Assembly: GCA_973895155.1 (NCBI GenBank)
Contig: OZ316892.1
Coordinates: forward strand, 16,244,001-16,308,000
Direction: 5' to 3'
DNA length: 64,000 nucleotides
From: Marsupella aquatica
Lineage: Eukaryota > Marchantiophyta
The translations under genes were made by a program, and so were the position numbers. Shown here piece by piece: positions 23,106 to 35,137 of this stretch; the first letter of the stretch is position 1, and each line of letters starts with the position of its first letter. The notes under the pieces are model-generated. The model searched no databases, was not told where the DNA came from, and saw nothing but the letters and a program-made list of their open reading frames with translations.

Positions 23106-26100
23106 TCATGGTACAGGCACACTGTTGGCATCTGCATCTCTGAATTCGCCTCCTTCAGCAAATGCATCTACCCTTGTCACAGGAATGAAGTCCCCGCTAT
23201 CATGAACTACAGGCACTTGGTCTGAACGTTGACGATCAAAGGCACTATGAGAGTGTAAATGAAACTCAAGGTTTGATCCTTCCATCCAACGTTGCCTGGC
23301 CTGTTTATGACACACTACACGCCAACCTGGGGAGTCTTCCACATCCAGGAAGAAAGCTTGCTCCACCTGACTAGGAAACACAAATAGCTCAGACCATTCG
23401 GGAAATTTCCCTCTGAAATTGGCCAGCAAGAAACCGTCGTTGTCTCTCTTCATGGTAGCCCTGTTACCAAGCCAATCCTGCCGCACCCATGAACCTTTCA
23501 TAAGAATCACAAGACTGGACACCGCCCCATAGTCCAGAGCCCATATGTCAACTAATTCTCCCACATATCCCATCTCCATCCAGACCCTATCGTGATTGTG
23601 GCTCTTTTGCTCAAATACAGTGATGAGCCCACAGTCATTCGTCACCCTGTAGGCACTGTCACCATCCTTCACTCGAAAGTGATTCCCATATGCTCTCATC
23701 TGTTTGTAAGTCTTCACTTTCAGGCTAGGGGCATTAGACAGTAGGTAAACATCTGCATCCATGTCTGGGTGGGTCTCGTGATGCTCTCTAATTGCCACTC
23801 TGATCCACTCCATGAAACCTGGAAAAGTTGTTCCTGCAGTGGGATGGGCCGCCTTCAATGACTCATACTCCCTGAACGAACAACCACACAGCATTACCTT
23901 GGGTAAACATGAACAGGCTGAAGGAGAAAACCACACGAATACAACATTTAAGCTCATGAACTGGATTATAGCACATGTATGCACTCACTGTATCCAAGGT
24001 TCCATCACCACAGTGTTGTGCAATACAAAGTCATGTGCCAAGTCTCTCATAGATATGGTCAGGTTCTTTGTGGTTGCAGCCCCTTCCAGTACTTCACCTA
24101 TCACCCCTTCCTCCTCATCAGAATTCCACACCTGGTCTTCACATGCTCATATTGTGCTATGTATTCGGTCAGAAATCCCAGAGTCTCATCCTTGATGTAA
24201 CCTTTAGCCATGCTTGCTTCAGGTTTGTAATATGTTCTCACGTGACCTTTGAGTAGCTTCATGTACCGTTCCAAAGGGTACAACCAACGAGCACTCACAT
24301 GCCCAAATTGGTGTAGCTCTTCCACAACATGGACAAGTAGGTGGGTCATGACATCAAAAAATGCGGGAGGAAAATAAATCTCCAGGTCACACAGCACCTG
24401 AGCGACATCTTCTGTCAGTTGTGGGAAGTGTGTTTCATCCCAAACCTTCACACAAATACGACGAAACACATCACTGAGTCGCATGATCACAGTACGAACA
24501 GGCTTCTGCAACAGGCCTCTCAGGCATAAAGGCAACACCTGTTGCATCAACATATGGTAGTCATGGCTTTTCATACTACCAAGCTTTCTAGTCATGATAT
24601 GCTTCTTGAAAGCACTGCCATAGGTTGAAGGAACCTTCAAAGAACTCAACCTCTGCACAAATAGTTCCCACTCTGTGTCTGTCAGAACATAGGGCGCTTG
24701 GTACTTCAAGAGCACATCAGCTTTGTGGGCATGTGGCCTCAACCAAAGATGGGGTTTCATTCCCCTTTGTTCAAGATCCAATCTCACTAAACCAGTGTCT
24801 TTCTCTCCACACAAGAATCTGAGTAGACTCTCACAAATATTCTTTTCAATGTGCATAACATCAATGTTATGTTTGCTTGGCTCAAACTCCTACATCGTTG
24901 CAATGCAAAAGCGTCAGGAAATGCCTCAGGTTTAGTCTCTCTCTTCGAAATGAATGCACATGCTCTGAACCAAAACATGTATCCCAATTAGCATCAACTC
25001 CAAGAGGCTTACCCTCCAGTACTTGAGCTCCAAGTCCAATATGCTCAGTCTTTTTACACCATATCGCTTTATTGGATCACTCACTCCATCTTCCCTGCCC
25101 CCTCGTTTGATATAGTCATCCCTCAGTGCTCCCCACTGCCTGATCTCCTCTTTGGTCACTCGTGCCGGGGGTCCACGTTGCTCAATCTCATTGCCAAAGT
25201 GTGCAATCAGTGCCTGTCTTTCTCTATAAGGGTGATCTGCCTTCAGAAAACGACGATGGCCCATGTATATCACTTTCTGCAGGGCTCTGGAGTACTCACT
25301 GGTGACATTGCACCCACAGATAGTACAAGCACAATATCCTTTTGTTGTTTGGCCTGATATCATCCCATGGGCTGGGTAGTCAGCTATAGTCAGAATGACA
25401 ATGGCTCTAAGGATGAATGGGTTTAACCTCCCAAGCCTCTGTAGGACATCATATGTGAGAACTCCTTCCTCCCAAAGCTTTCTCAATTCCTCCACTAGGG
25501 GAGCCAGAAACACATCTATGTTGGCAGATACAGCACTGTCTGGCCCTGGTATCAGTAGGACCATCAGAACAAAAAATCGCTTTGTAGTCATCCAAGGAGG
25601 AAGGTTATAATTCAAAATAGTTACAGGCCAGCACGAAAATTTGTTATTCTTGTCTCCAAATGGGTTTACCCCATCCAATGACAGGCCAAGTCTGACATTC
25701 CTCGGCTCAGCAGCAAATTCGGGATACATCTCATCTATGAGTTTCCATTGCCTTGAATCTGCAGCATGTCGTTGTAGCCCATCATCACTTTTCTTGTCAG
25801 TTGCCCAAGTCATCATCTCCGAGATGACACGGCTTCTGAACATCCGCTGAAGTCTGGGAATGAGTGGAAAATGACGAAGTACCTTGGCGGGAACCATAGA
25901 CTTTCCTGAGTTCCGATACCTGTGCTTCCCACACTTAGGGCATGTCAACGATTCTTTATACTCCTTTCTGAAAAGAACATGCCCATCAGGACAGGCATGG
26001 ATCGAATCATAGTTCAATCCAAGATTAGATATGCATCTTTTTGCCTCATACATGTTCTTGGGCAAAATATTACCATCTGGTAGCACAGTTGTTCGCAAGA

Positions 26101-26835
26101 ATGCCAACAACTCAGAAACCAAAACGTTGGGGACATTGTGGTTTCCGCAAATGTTCAGGAACATGATGACAAATCCCAGTTTAGAACATTTGCTACCGGG
26201 GTACAAAGACTTCCTGCCTTCCTGTATTTGCAGGGAGAGCCAAACATCCCATCATGCCCAGGGGTTTCCTGCCCTATCTCAAACTCATCAAGAGGCTCTT
26301 CGACAGGGGGCACACTTGCATCTGTAGCCGTATCCTCTTCGTTGTCCAGCCCATCATGAAATGCATCCAAGTCTTGGAAGATGTCTCTCACCATCTCTTC
26401 CACATGAATTCCTTCGTCACGTGGTGCTGCCTGAGCACCATCCCGTTGGAGAGTTGACAACCCACAGAGACCAGCTACAACATTTTCAAATGCACCAGGC
26501 AGAACCTCACTTGCCCGTCTTGCAGCATTGGCAGCATCAAATTCTAACCTCCACTCCTCGTCGGAAGAATCTTCCTCTGTAGGATCATTCCAAACTCGAT
26601 GTCGTGGATCTCTTCCATGAACCGCGATATGCCGCCAAACCTCATTCAGACCCCTGGTACGGGATCCTTGGCAGATTGCACAAGGACATCTCATCCTACT
26701 GGCTCCTGAAAGTCTGGTTCGTAACCTTTCACGCTGCCAAAGCTTATTATCATGGCGTGATATCCTTGTGGGATGATGCAAAGGCAGTGCCTGTGCCCTG
26801 GGCTGGGTCTGGGGAGGGTGGTGACCAGGGTGCAT
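23106..26835 (-). pseudogene. TNPD-like transposase gene of CACTA-1 (tnp2), frameshifted
   Basis: Domains in order: Transpos_assoc zinc motif ('MRCPCAICQGSRTRGLNEVW', about 26690); tnp2 core ('YPGSKCSKLGF', 'RLGLSLDGVNPFGDKNNKFS', 'GYCACTICGC'); an intron with GTAAGC...TAG at 25012-24890 rejoining 'KYWR' to 'EFEPSKHNIDVMHIEKN'; DUF4218 ('PPAFFDVMTHLLVHVVEELH', 'ERYMKLLKGHVR'); and, after an acceptor near 23880, DUF4216 ('YGAVSSLVILMKGSW'). The stop is at 23106. One-base frame changes near 26215 and 24130 appear to be genuine breaks, because family-typical sequence continues in the next frame ('VWNSDEEEGVIGEVLEGA'). The intact family enzyme cuts the CACTA ends. This copy may need help from another. 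Confidence 0.8.
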
Positions 26836-27358
26836 TGTAACAGGCTGGGAGCTCTGCAGTCATGGACAGCAGTGAACAAGGATGCCTAATGGTGGTATTT
26901 GTGTTCCATATATCCCTGACTGTATCTGCCAAAAGAGTTAACATAACGTGTACTAAATTCTCACAAACCCTAAACCACCCCAAAAGAAAAAAACAGGTTC
27001 GCAAGTAGTGTACCTATTGTCAAGTGAATGACACAAAATTCCTAAATGTTGGAGGGTGTCACCACCTCCTCCGCTGTCCTCAAATGTACCGCCTCTGCAT
27101 GTACATTTATAGTGACACCCCCAGGCAGCAGGAAACAACAATCCGCCAACAGTAAAATAAGCCCAACTGCCACCAACCATAACAAGGTACATTAGTTCAA
27201 AGATCACATTTATTTCAATGATCTGATTTATACAAAAAAACTTGTGTCCAAACTGATGCTACGACTCCTCACTCTGATTCAGAATCGCTAATGACCCATT
27301 CCTCACTTGTTGTCTCATAGTCCTCTCTGTAAGGATCCTGACCCTTCCGTGGCCAGGC
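26836..27358. other. Spacer between the TNPD-like and PHD-BRCT genes
   Basis: No convincing gene. It is likely the promoter and leader of the TNPD-like gene (minus strand) plus the 3' flank of the PHD-BRCT gene. No TATA box stands out. Confidence 0.3.
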
Positions 27359-29372
27359 CTAAAAAAGATCATAGTCCATTGGGTTTTGACGCTTCCCAGC
27401 TGCTACTGATTCCACAAGCCAAGCATATGAAACCACAAACACATTATGGGACATGACATAAAAGCGAATGTCTCCCTTCCCAAACTTGCGGCAGGCTTTG
27501 GGATATGACTTAGTAATGACATGAGTGGTGTCCTCTGTTATATTCTCCTCCACTGTCCCACCTAGGTCAAGCACCGTGGACTTGTACACTTTGCACTTAA
27601 CCTCTCCAATTCCCGCCTCCACAAATACCATGCTCAGCCCTTTTAGAATGGGGGTTGGTTGCTTCGTCTCCTCAGCCAACATACTCTTCAGCCTTCTAGA
27701 GCTCTGTCCTTTGTTGAGTACAGGTCCATATTGGACATCAGCAAGCCGTGCCTTTGCTTCCCAGACTTCTTGTTCAACCCAAGCTGATGCAGTAGCTTCT
27801 TCATCCTCCCACAGCTCATATTGCTCAGTATCCTGTACAATCTGATGTGCTATGGAATCTGTGATCCAAGAGGCCTCAACTACTTTTAGGCCTTGCTTAG
27901 TAATTGCAGAATTCATGTAGGACCATGACCACTTCTTTATCACTGATAGCCATGTCCCTGCAACAACATGTGTAGTCTCTGGAGTGATGTCCTGAACTAC
28001 AGTGCCATGGAGCTCAGAGAATCATTTCTGTACAGTTGGCCAATGCACTTTGGTCAACCCATGCTGGCCATGGACCAAAATGGCTCTGACCCCTGTAAAC
28101 ACTGTTGGGTGGTCACACTTTCTACGTTTCCCAGGCTCCATGTACACACACCCTACGTGATGACAGTGAATTTTGGAAGAATGGGTTCACCTGACAATAC
28201 AAGGACAACAAAATTCCTGCTTTTTGAGTTGATCTGGCCCACTGGTGCTCAGGTCCGATTTTGATAGGTACAAGGGATATGTGAACAATACGTACTAGGC
28301 ACCTGCACGGATGCAGGACATTGTTTGAATATATACTACAAAATCCATATCGAAGGTGAAATGAAGTGCAACCAACTTGTCATGGCACATACATATTTTG
28401 TTGTAAAGGAGGATACGTTCAATGACAAACTTATAGGGCAATTTGATTAATTGCATGCCTGATAATTTATACGCTTACAACTTAGAAGTCATGTTTTAAT
28501 TTAGCAGTCTGATGAAAGTGTTTATGAAAATGACCACTCAGCCTAAATACTTCCAAGAAGGCTTGTAAGGATAAGTTTTTATAGGCATGTACCTAGCCAC
28601 TGACGCCAGAGCACAAGATAAGTGTTGCCTATATAAACTCGCCTACCCAACTCCTTTTCAAAATTGGAATCTCTGCAATCTCAAAAAATAGTACATCCAC
28701 ATCAGGTGCACTGTGCATGTACAATGTTCAGGTTCACAACCAAGATATGTGATCTCTCACAGGAGTGCGCGAGGTAGGATCAATGGCATGGCGATGACAA
28801 TAAAATATCTATCGATCAACACCATGTGCAGAGTGATCATAGATTTCTCTATCACAAGCATAACCCTCTACTTGACGATCTTTCAGGCAATGATAGTGCC
28901 ACATGGTGGGACACCTAGCACAGTGGACTATGTCAGTCCAGTACTCATGATCATGCTCACCACATGCCTTGCACCTATGAAGTGGGCAAGCTGTGGCATG
29001 AGCAGGCAAACACTCAAAACAGAAAAATCTCACACAAAAATGGTCTGGACATTTCCTAACATTTGCTGCAGCATCAATAGAGCCCTCATAGGACCCCAAC
29101 TTCCCACACTGTGCACACTTAGCCTGCTTCTCCAAACAATCAGTGCACATCCAGTCTCCCTGGTGTGTTGACGGGAGGCCCACCCCTAGACAGTTATTTT
29201 CTGCAGCAAGGTCAGACTCCAGGTTGAGGTGGAAATGCCTCATGCAAGGGCCCTCACAAATGACCAGGCCCCCACCATCGTCACAAATGGCACAACAATG
29301 AGCTGCCTTCTGGAAAATCTGACTTGCAAAGAAGTTAGTAGCATCTGCCCCAAGTACACCTGTGTTTCTCAC
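27359..29372 (-). CDS. PHD finger plus tandem BRCT gene carried by CACTA-1
   Basis: The exon at about 29372-28820 encodes a Cys/His-rich module: 'CAICDDGGGLVICEGPCMRH', 'GDWMCTDCLEKQAKCAQCGK', 'CPDHFCVRFFCFECLPAH', 'CPLHRCKACGEH' and 'HCARCPTMWHYHCLKD'. This spacing resembles the composite PHD region of plant EDM2-like chromatin proteins. The exon at about 28050-27359 encodes two BRCT-like repeats: 'LHGTVVQDITPETTHVVAG' with 'ASWITDSI', and 'VLDLGGTVEENITEDTTHVI' with 'VSYAWLVESVAAGKRQNP'. Both exons are open apart from a possible TGA just before BRCT 1 (near 28022). BRCT and PHD modules bind phosphoproteins and histone tails. Neither is part of CACTA transposition, so this is probably a captured host gene. 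Exon joins, the 5' end and expression are not established. Confidence 0.6.
28270..28808. other. Putative intron region between the PHD and BRCT exons
   Basis: A/T-rich, without a supported ORF. It separates the two coding blocks on the minus strand and could be an intron of about 760 bp. I could not fix the donor and acceptor with certainty. Confidence 0.35.
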
Positions 29373-29427
29373 CTATGTCACACGCTTTTTGGCTTGAATT
29401 TTAGGTCGTGCCATGCCTACGCATGAC

Positions 29428-29569
29428 ATAGACTCTACAGTTTAGCAGACTGCACAAAAAGTAATATATATTTAGCATTTAAGGTACAAAGGCATTTAGA
29501 TAGACTCTACAATTTAGCAGACTGCACAGAAAGTAAAATATATTTAGCATTTAAGGTACAAAGGCATTT
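29428..29569. repeat. Two-copy 72-bp tandem repeat inside CACTA-1
   Basis: ATAGACTCTACAGTTTAGCA begins copy one at 29428 and ATAGACTCTACAATTTAGCA copy two at 29500. Both end in ...GGTACAAAGGCATTT, with a few substitutions between them. Confidence 0.8.
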
Positions 29570-30156
29570 GCTACTGCAATGAATTGGAATGGCCACACAA
29601 GGATGCAGAGCAGACATACTTTTGGTATGTTGAGCCCACACACAAACCTGATCCCCTAATACAATTGCTCCACCAACACCTCAATTTTAATTGTGGCTAT
29701 GATTCACCAAAGGAGATCTGCAACAACATTTCATGCATTTGAATCACATACAATAGTCGTGACATGTAAAACAGGCATTCTTCGAAGAGGATTGGTATGA
29801 AGCAGTGTCATAAGGGTTGAAATTTATACATCCTAAATAGGCTATGATAGTGGCTGAGACAAATAAGTGATGCATAAATCACATTTTACAGGTTATCACA
29901 TGGCCCATTAATTCATTGAACGTTGCAATGTTCACCAGGTTAAAGCAGTCATGAAAGCAGTCTTTCAATAGAGACTTTTATGCGAGTTTGCTAGCCTCTT
30001 AAATTAGGATATTTTGCTTAGTGCAGGCATAATAGGATAAGTTATGTACTGTTGACCCTAAACCCTGGACCCAAAATTGCTCATACATCAAAATTTTAAG
30101 TAAATATCCTCTGTGTTGAAGTGAGAGTGTTAAGCTATAGGTCAATGGTATCTGGT
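29570..30156. other. A/T-rich noncoding stretch of CACTA-1
   Basis: I see no gene, repeat or regulatory motif that I can support. Confidence 0.3.
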
Positions 30157-30624
30157 CTATGCATGCGGTGTGACAAGTGGTCCTCTAGAGCATGTGATCC
30201 AAACATGTGTAGACACCAAAGTCACCAGTGGTGGGGTCTGGGAGGGCAGGACAAGTGACATCACCAGGCACACTGCAGGATGGCGAGTGGTTCTAGATGA
30301 TACATTGTGCTCTGTGCAAAAATCGGCATCCAAGAGAACGGTCATCCAATTCTGGGCCAGAAGCCCTACAGGTAGGACAGTCATATTGGCAACTGTGTAC
30401 ACACCCTTGGCACCTAATTTGTGGCGGGTCATGTACAAGAGACACAAATACCAAGGATGTCGAGAAGTAGGTAGAGGCCGGCTGTAGTTGTTCCTGGAAA
30501 CAACAGGGTACTCAAAGTACCATGCAGAATGGGCTGGAAGGATCCCAAGTCTGACATACTCAAGGCGCAACATCTCTGCCTTGCGTGCAAGTCGCACATG
30601 TTCAGCGTTGCGGGTCCTCACCAT
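30157..30624 (-). CDS. Unassigned open exon upstream of the PHD-BRCT gene
   Basis: A 155-codon minus-strand frame ('RLARKAEMLRLEYVRLGILP', 'YFEYPVVSRNNYSRPLPTSR', 'YLCLLYMTRHKLGAKGVYT') with a plausible globular composition in its first 110 residues. I recognise no family. It lies 5' of the PHD exon on the same strand inside CACTA-1 and could be an earlier exon of that gene or another captured fragment. No clear splice sites or TATA box were found. Confidence 0.35.
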   Translation of the reverse strand: MVRTRNAEHVRLARKAEMLRLEYVRLGILPAHSAWYFEYPVVSRNNYSRPLPTSRHPWYLCLLYMTRHKLGAKGVYTVANMTVLPVGLLAQNWMTVLLDADFCTEHNVSSRTTRHPAVCLVMSLVLPSQTPPLVTLVSTHVWITCSRGPLVTPHA

Positions 30625-31633
30625 AAGTGTTGCTTTCGTTGTGATGTCCTCTGTTCACGTCCTTTGATGAGCAAGGTGAGCAGGAGGTCGACTTGCCTCG
30701 CCAACAGCAACCACCTAAACTAATCAGTTCCCACTCATTGTCTTGGTTCCAACTACAGGTCATAGTATACACATAGCATGAAACGTGCATAGTACATATT
30801 TGATTCTGAGTTTATGAGTTTCCTAAGACAAAGAGCTTGGTGATAAACCCATATTCTCGATGGACATGTATATCAATCGTATTAAAATCCTGTTTTTTCA
30901 TCCAGAAAGACAGAAAGTCTCACCTTGCAGGTTGTAGCAGAGAGAAAATTCACTGGTTGTCGTGTTGTGCAAGTGAACCTCCACTGATGCCCCCGGTGTA
31001 GCCCCTCAGATGCAGGTGACACTTACCAACTCCCAAGTTGCCTGGTCTAACAGAAAATGCTTATATCTTCAGAACTTTATAGAGCAAGTACATGATCACA
31101 TACTTCTGGATCTATTCATATTTGGAACTCTTGCCAACTACAACTCCCATTATGCACAAGCTCACATCAACAGAGAAAGATACAGAATGCATACTTACTA
31201 TGGCTCTAAGCACCTTCACTACCTTGTTGAACCCAGTCCTGAAGTCTTTTCAGGGTGTTTGTTGTGCTGTCTCCTTTGGCACCCAACACCTTAGTCCTTG
31301 ATGTAACAGAATGCGATTTTACAAGTTAGATGCTTTGGAACCTTCTATGGTCTTAGCTGAATTGATGTCATCGTAAGTGGTGAAAGACAAGGAAGACGAA
31401 AGCTAGTTGAAGAGCTGTGGACAACACACTAGCATGAAGTGCTTCAACCAATCCACTGCCAAACAAAACTCTTACACAGTCACATTCTTTCAGTAAACAG
31501 AAACTCAGTCAAACTTCATAATCAAAGTACAGACTCTGAAGGACCAAAGGAGGATGCTGTGAGTTTCTCTGTTGTTTAATGTGTTACCCTTCTAGTTTCG
31601 AAGTTAGCAAATGCTGAATAATGTGTCTACCAG
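30625..31633. other. Noncoding CACTA-1 stretch with the acceptor of the eL20 exon
   Basis: No supported ORF. The last bases (TGTGTCTACCAG at 31622-31633) form a good splice acceptor immediately before the eL20 exon, so the final part is probably the captured intron. I could not find the earlier eL20 exons. Confidence 0.4.
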
Positions 31634-31973
31634 ATCTTCGAAAAGAAGCCCACCACAATTAAGAACTTCGGTATCTGGGTGAGGTATCAGAGTCGTTCAG
31701 GTTATCCCAACATGTACAAGAAATATCGTGATACCACATTAAACAACCACACAGCAGATGTATGATGAGATGGCTTCTTGTCATAGAGTTTGGTTCCCTT
31801 GCATCCAGATCATCAAGACTACGACAGTCCCTGTCTCTCTATGCAAGCGAGAAAGTACCAAGCAATTCCATGATTCAAAGATCAAGTTCCCCTTGATGTA
31901 CCGCAAGATTCAACCTCCATCGCGAAAGCTAAAGACGACTTACAAGGCCACCAAGCCCAACACATTTGTTTGA
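31634..31973 (+). pseudogene. Captured last exon of ribosomal protein eL20 (L18a), frameshifted
   Basis: The + strand encodes '[20 protein letters not shown]', '[15 protein letters not shown]', then after a one-base frame change near 31750 '[20 protein letters not shown]', '[18 protein letters not shown]' and '[19 protein letters not shown]', stop at 31971-31973. This matches the C-terminal half of plant 60S protein eL20 (about 178 residues) almost throughout. The intron acceptor before 'IFEKK' is kept, so genomic DNA rather than mRNA was acquired. It lies antisense to the other CACTA-1 genes. The frameshift and missing N-terminal half make it a pseudogene. Confidence 0.85.
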
Positions 31974-33590
31974 GTAGTGCGGGTGCAGGTTCCCAATTTT
32001 GAAACAATTTGGCTCATTTTATGTCCCGAGGGACTCCAGGAGTTTATGTATTGAGTTTCTAGGTCAGGATGCTTAATATAAGGAAATTCAATTTTCACTT
32101 CGTTCCCAGCTTCTACTAATTGAATATACACGAGATGGAAGCAAGAAGATAAGCCACAATCTAGCATCTTAGCCAAACACATTCGTCCTGACAAAGCAAA
32201 ACTACAATCACACAGTGCGAGTTGTGTCTGCACCGGCACCCCCAGTGAGACTGATCAGCATTTGGACTGCATCATTGTCTAGAGCTAGCAGTGGAAGGAA
32301 TCAACATAGCTAGCAGTGGAAGGTGCAGTGGAGATAGCATGGGGACAGGGAAGGAAATGCAGGTTCCTTCAGCATAAATTTCCAAAAATGGAACAACAGG
32401 AAATGAAGAATAGGCACTGAAGCGGTCAACTAGACAAACGTTGTAACAAGGCAGCAAGCATTGGATTAAGAAGAAGCAAGGTTTCATCAGCAGAAGCAAG
32501 GTTTCATCAACAATGGCATTGTGAGACAAACCACTCCTTACAAATTTCTACAGACATCCTCCCCACTTGCAGCTTCTCGGCCAGGCTGGATTTCTTGTAA
32601 GACAGGTTTCTTGTAAGAAAGATTTCTTGTTTGGTGAGGAAAGATAAAAAAGCAACTGATCAATGCCTTCTTGTCATCTAGAAGAGCTGGATGCAGCCCT
32701 GTCTCACATTTAATGTTAAACTGAATGAAAGACATTATGCGCATGCACAAAAGAAAGACATGAATATAATTAAGGTAGGTTTTAAGGAGCGGAGTCAACA
32801 GCCAGACTTAGAAAGTTCAAATTGAAGCGCCATTAGTTTGGCGTGGTCAAGAGTAAATAAATGTTGGTCAGGGATACTCACCTCTTTTGAATGTATTACT
32901 GACTCAGCTAAGCCCAGCTAGACAGAAGTCACTCAGACCCACAAAAAAGTGAAGATCCACCTCCAAGCCGGAGCTCTATCACTTCAGTAGAGCAGCTTCT
33001 GGACGAAACCAACTCTAATCAGCCCCACAGAACACAAATGTTAAGGCTCCAAGTCAGAGCTCACTTCAGCCGAGGTGGACATCGCAGCTAGACCATTCAG
33101 TATAGGCAGTATGGAGCCTGAGACTACACTCATTGTTCAGAATTGAGGTGATGAAAGTGAGTTGGCATCAGTGGATACAATGAGAGGGGAAAAAATTCTG
33201 ACCAAATCGCACCTCTATAATCAGAGAGGTTCTATTTCCAGGGAACTCATTCATTGACCAGAGTAATATGGCCCACATTTAATTAGACTATGATAGACTC
33301 TTCCTTTGCAGACTCAAACTCGAGGAACCCCCACGGATGCCAGCATATACACGAGCTAGAAGCAAGAAGACAAGTCGCAATCTAGCATCTTGGCCAAACA
33401 CATTCTTCCTGGCGATAGTAACTGCAAGCAAGGGGGAGACAGGGAGAACAAGGAGAATAGGGAGGCAACTCACAATGGAGCTAGGTAGCTCATGATCAAG
33501 CAGCTTGCAATTGCAGCAACAGTAGTCTTAGCAGCAAGTGATTGAGCTCCAGGAAATGACAAACCCGCAGCTGAGTCCTCAACTGACAAA
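31974..33590. other. CACTA-1 noncoding stretch with an internal 67-bp repeat
   Basis: The start is probably the 3' flank of the eL20 fragment. A 67-bp sequence at 32124-32190 (ATATACACGAGATGGAAGCA...) recurs in the same orientation at 33345-33411 with several substitutions. Small direct repeats (AGCTAGCAGTGGAAGG) occur at 32282-32323. No convincing gene. Confidence 0.45.
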
Positions 33591-33664
33591 ATGTTCGCCA
33601 CTCGACCCTCCTTCCAACTGCAACCGCCAGATAGTAGGAATAAGATAGAGAGGTTGCAGCCTTC

Positions 33665-34030
33665 TCAGTGATCCAATAGCACCTCTCTTACCACCTCCGC
33701 TCTTAGCACATCCGCTCGCACCTCCGCTCTCAGCACCTCCTTTGGCACCTGAGCCGCTCTCAGCACCTCCGCTTGCACCTCCGCTCGCACCACCTCCTTT
33801 GGCACCTGAGCCGCTCTTAGCAACTCTGCTCGCACCGCCGCCCAAACTGAAGCTACGTAGCAATCCTCAGTAGTGTGTGACAGAAGCACTCCACTCCAGC
33901 TCCACTCCGCTCGAGCTCCACTCCAGCTGCTCTCCGCTCGTAGCTCCTCGGCCAGACCGGCGGCCAGAGCAGCTCCCAAATTGCAGCTCCTGCCCGCCCA
34001 CAGCTCCTCCTAGTCCTAGAGCTCGTCGTC
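33665..34030. repeat. GC-rich minisatellite-like tract
   Basis: Degenerate tandem units built from CACCTCCGCT, CAGCACCTCC and TTTGGCACCTGAGCCGCT (33700-33840), then CTCCACTCCGCTCGAGCTCC-like units (33890-33960). On the minus strand they translate as Gly/Ala/Ser repeats without a supported gene. The tract lies toward the right end of CACTA-1. Confidence 0.6.
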
Positions 34031-34099
34031 CACTACAGCTCACCTCTCCACTCCACAAGCCGGTCGCCCTCTCAGCTTGAATGCTCTAGAGCTTTGAAT

Positions 34100-35126
34100 T
34101 AACCTTCAAGCTCCAAGCGCAAAACTCCCCTACGCGAAGGAACTGCCCCGATCGCGAAGCACACTCCCCACTTCGTGAGACCGCGCACAATGTGACGACC
34201 TTCAGGGACGACGAATGTCCCCGTAATGGACAAGTGAGTTTTTCTGAAACAAAAACCTCCGAGTTCCCACGCACATTGAACTGAACTTTGCACTCTGCTG
34301 GCGTGTTTAAACCCTAAACAAAACCCGCGCACCCTAAACTCGTGTCCAAAGGCACACTCACGCACAAAGCATACCTTAACACTTAGTGACACTTAGTGAA
34401 CCAAACCCAATGAGCCTCGACCACTTTGCGTTGACATGAGCCGTTGATACACATGTTAGTACCCTAAAGCAAATTGGACACGACACTTTGTGAGCAAAGA
34501 TTAAATGAACGCAACTGTAACCTCTTAGAACGCAACTGTAAATTAACCCTTACACATGCCACTTAGGGAGGGTGGACAAAGAATGGGGGCCAGACACTAC
34601 TTTAGCCCTGAATTGAAAATGATATCACCCCAATATTCTTGTCAAAGTTGCCCATGAACTCTAAGGAATCCATTGAGCAGCATAAGACTTACTATTATAG
34701 AGGCAAGTACTCCCATGCACGTTTAATTAGGCTAGGATAACTACAATGCTCTTGACATGAAGACATTTAACTAGTTCTACAACCCTAAACCCACATTCCT
34801 TCTATGTGCACCTAGTGCTCCCGACTCCGCAAGTTGCAAGTCAAGGGTTGTAAATGGAACATTCCGTGATGTCTAGAGTGCATGTAATCCTTCTTGCACT
34901 CTATTTCAGAATGACGTAATGGAGAGTACCTTATTCAACTTACATATGACTGCCCTACTAGTGTTACAATTGCTACTTTATCAGAAGTTGTAGGAATGAC
35001 TTTCACAAATATCCCCCAAAAATCAGTTGATAAAATGTAACAACAATGACTCCCCTAAACTTGGAGTCATGTATTTTTGAAAGTCTCCCTAAAGTCACAA
35101 AGCATAGGGTCTCAAAAGGGGACGTT
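34100..35126. other. CACTA-1 right subterminal region
   Basis: No supported ORF. It contains CACTTAGTGACACTTAGTGA at 34380-34399 and a few GTCAC or GTGAC motifs, far fewer than the left end. The last 70 bp share TGAGACC and TGTGACT with the left end in inverted orientation. Confidence 0.5.
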
Positions 35127-35137
35127 TTCTTCTAGTG
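35127..35137 (-). repeat. CACTA-1 right terminal inverted repeat
   Basis: TTCTTCTAGTG, the inverse of 18388-18398, followed by the TCC target duplication at 35138-35140. Confidence 0.9.

Larger units (their letters stand above)
18388..35137 (-). mobile_element. CACTA-1: complete En/Spm-type transposon (16.75 kb)
   Basis: The left end is CACTAGAAGAATCC and the right end ...TTTTCTTCTAGTG, an 11-bp terminal inverted repeat. Inside it TGAGACC and TGTGACT are also conserved between the ends. The 3-bp target duplication TCC is at 18385-18387 and 35138-35140. It sits in the ORF2 of LINE-2, and its removal restores that reading frame. On the minus strand it carries, 5' to 3': an unassigned exon (30624), a PHD-BRCT gene (29372-27359), a TNPD-like transposase (26835-23106) and a TNPA-like gene (22744-19243). 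An eL20 fragment lies on the + strand. A near-identical second copy starts at 61693. Confidence 0.9.

Noticed and set aside
33579-33979. Gly/Ala/Ser-repeat proteins on the minus strand
   Set aside because: Several frames are open at once across the same minisatellite-like tract; no domain or start context supports any of them.
34310-34350. AACCCTAAAC and ACCCTAAAC strings resembling plant telomere repeats
   Set aside because: Only isolated partial units; no tandem array.
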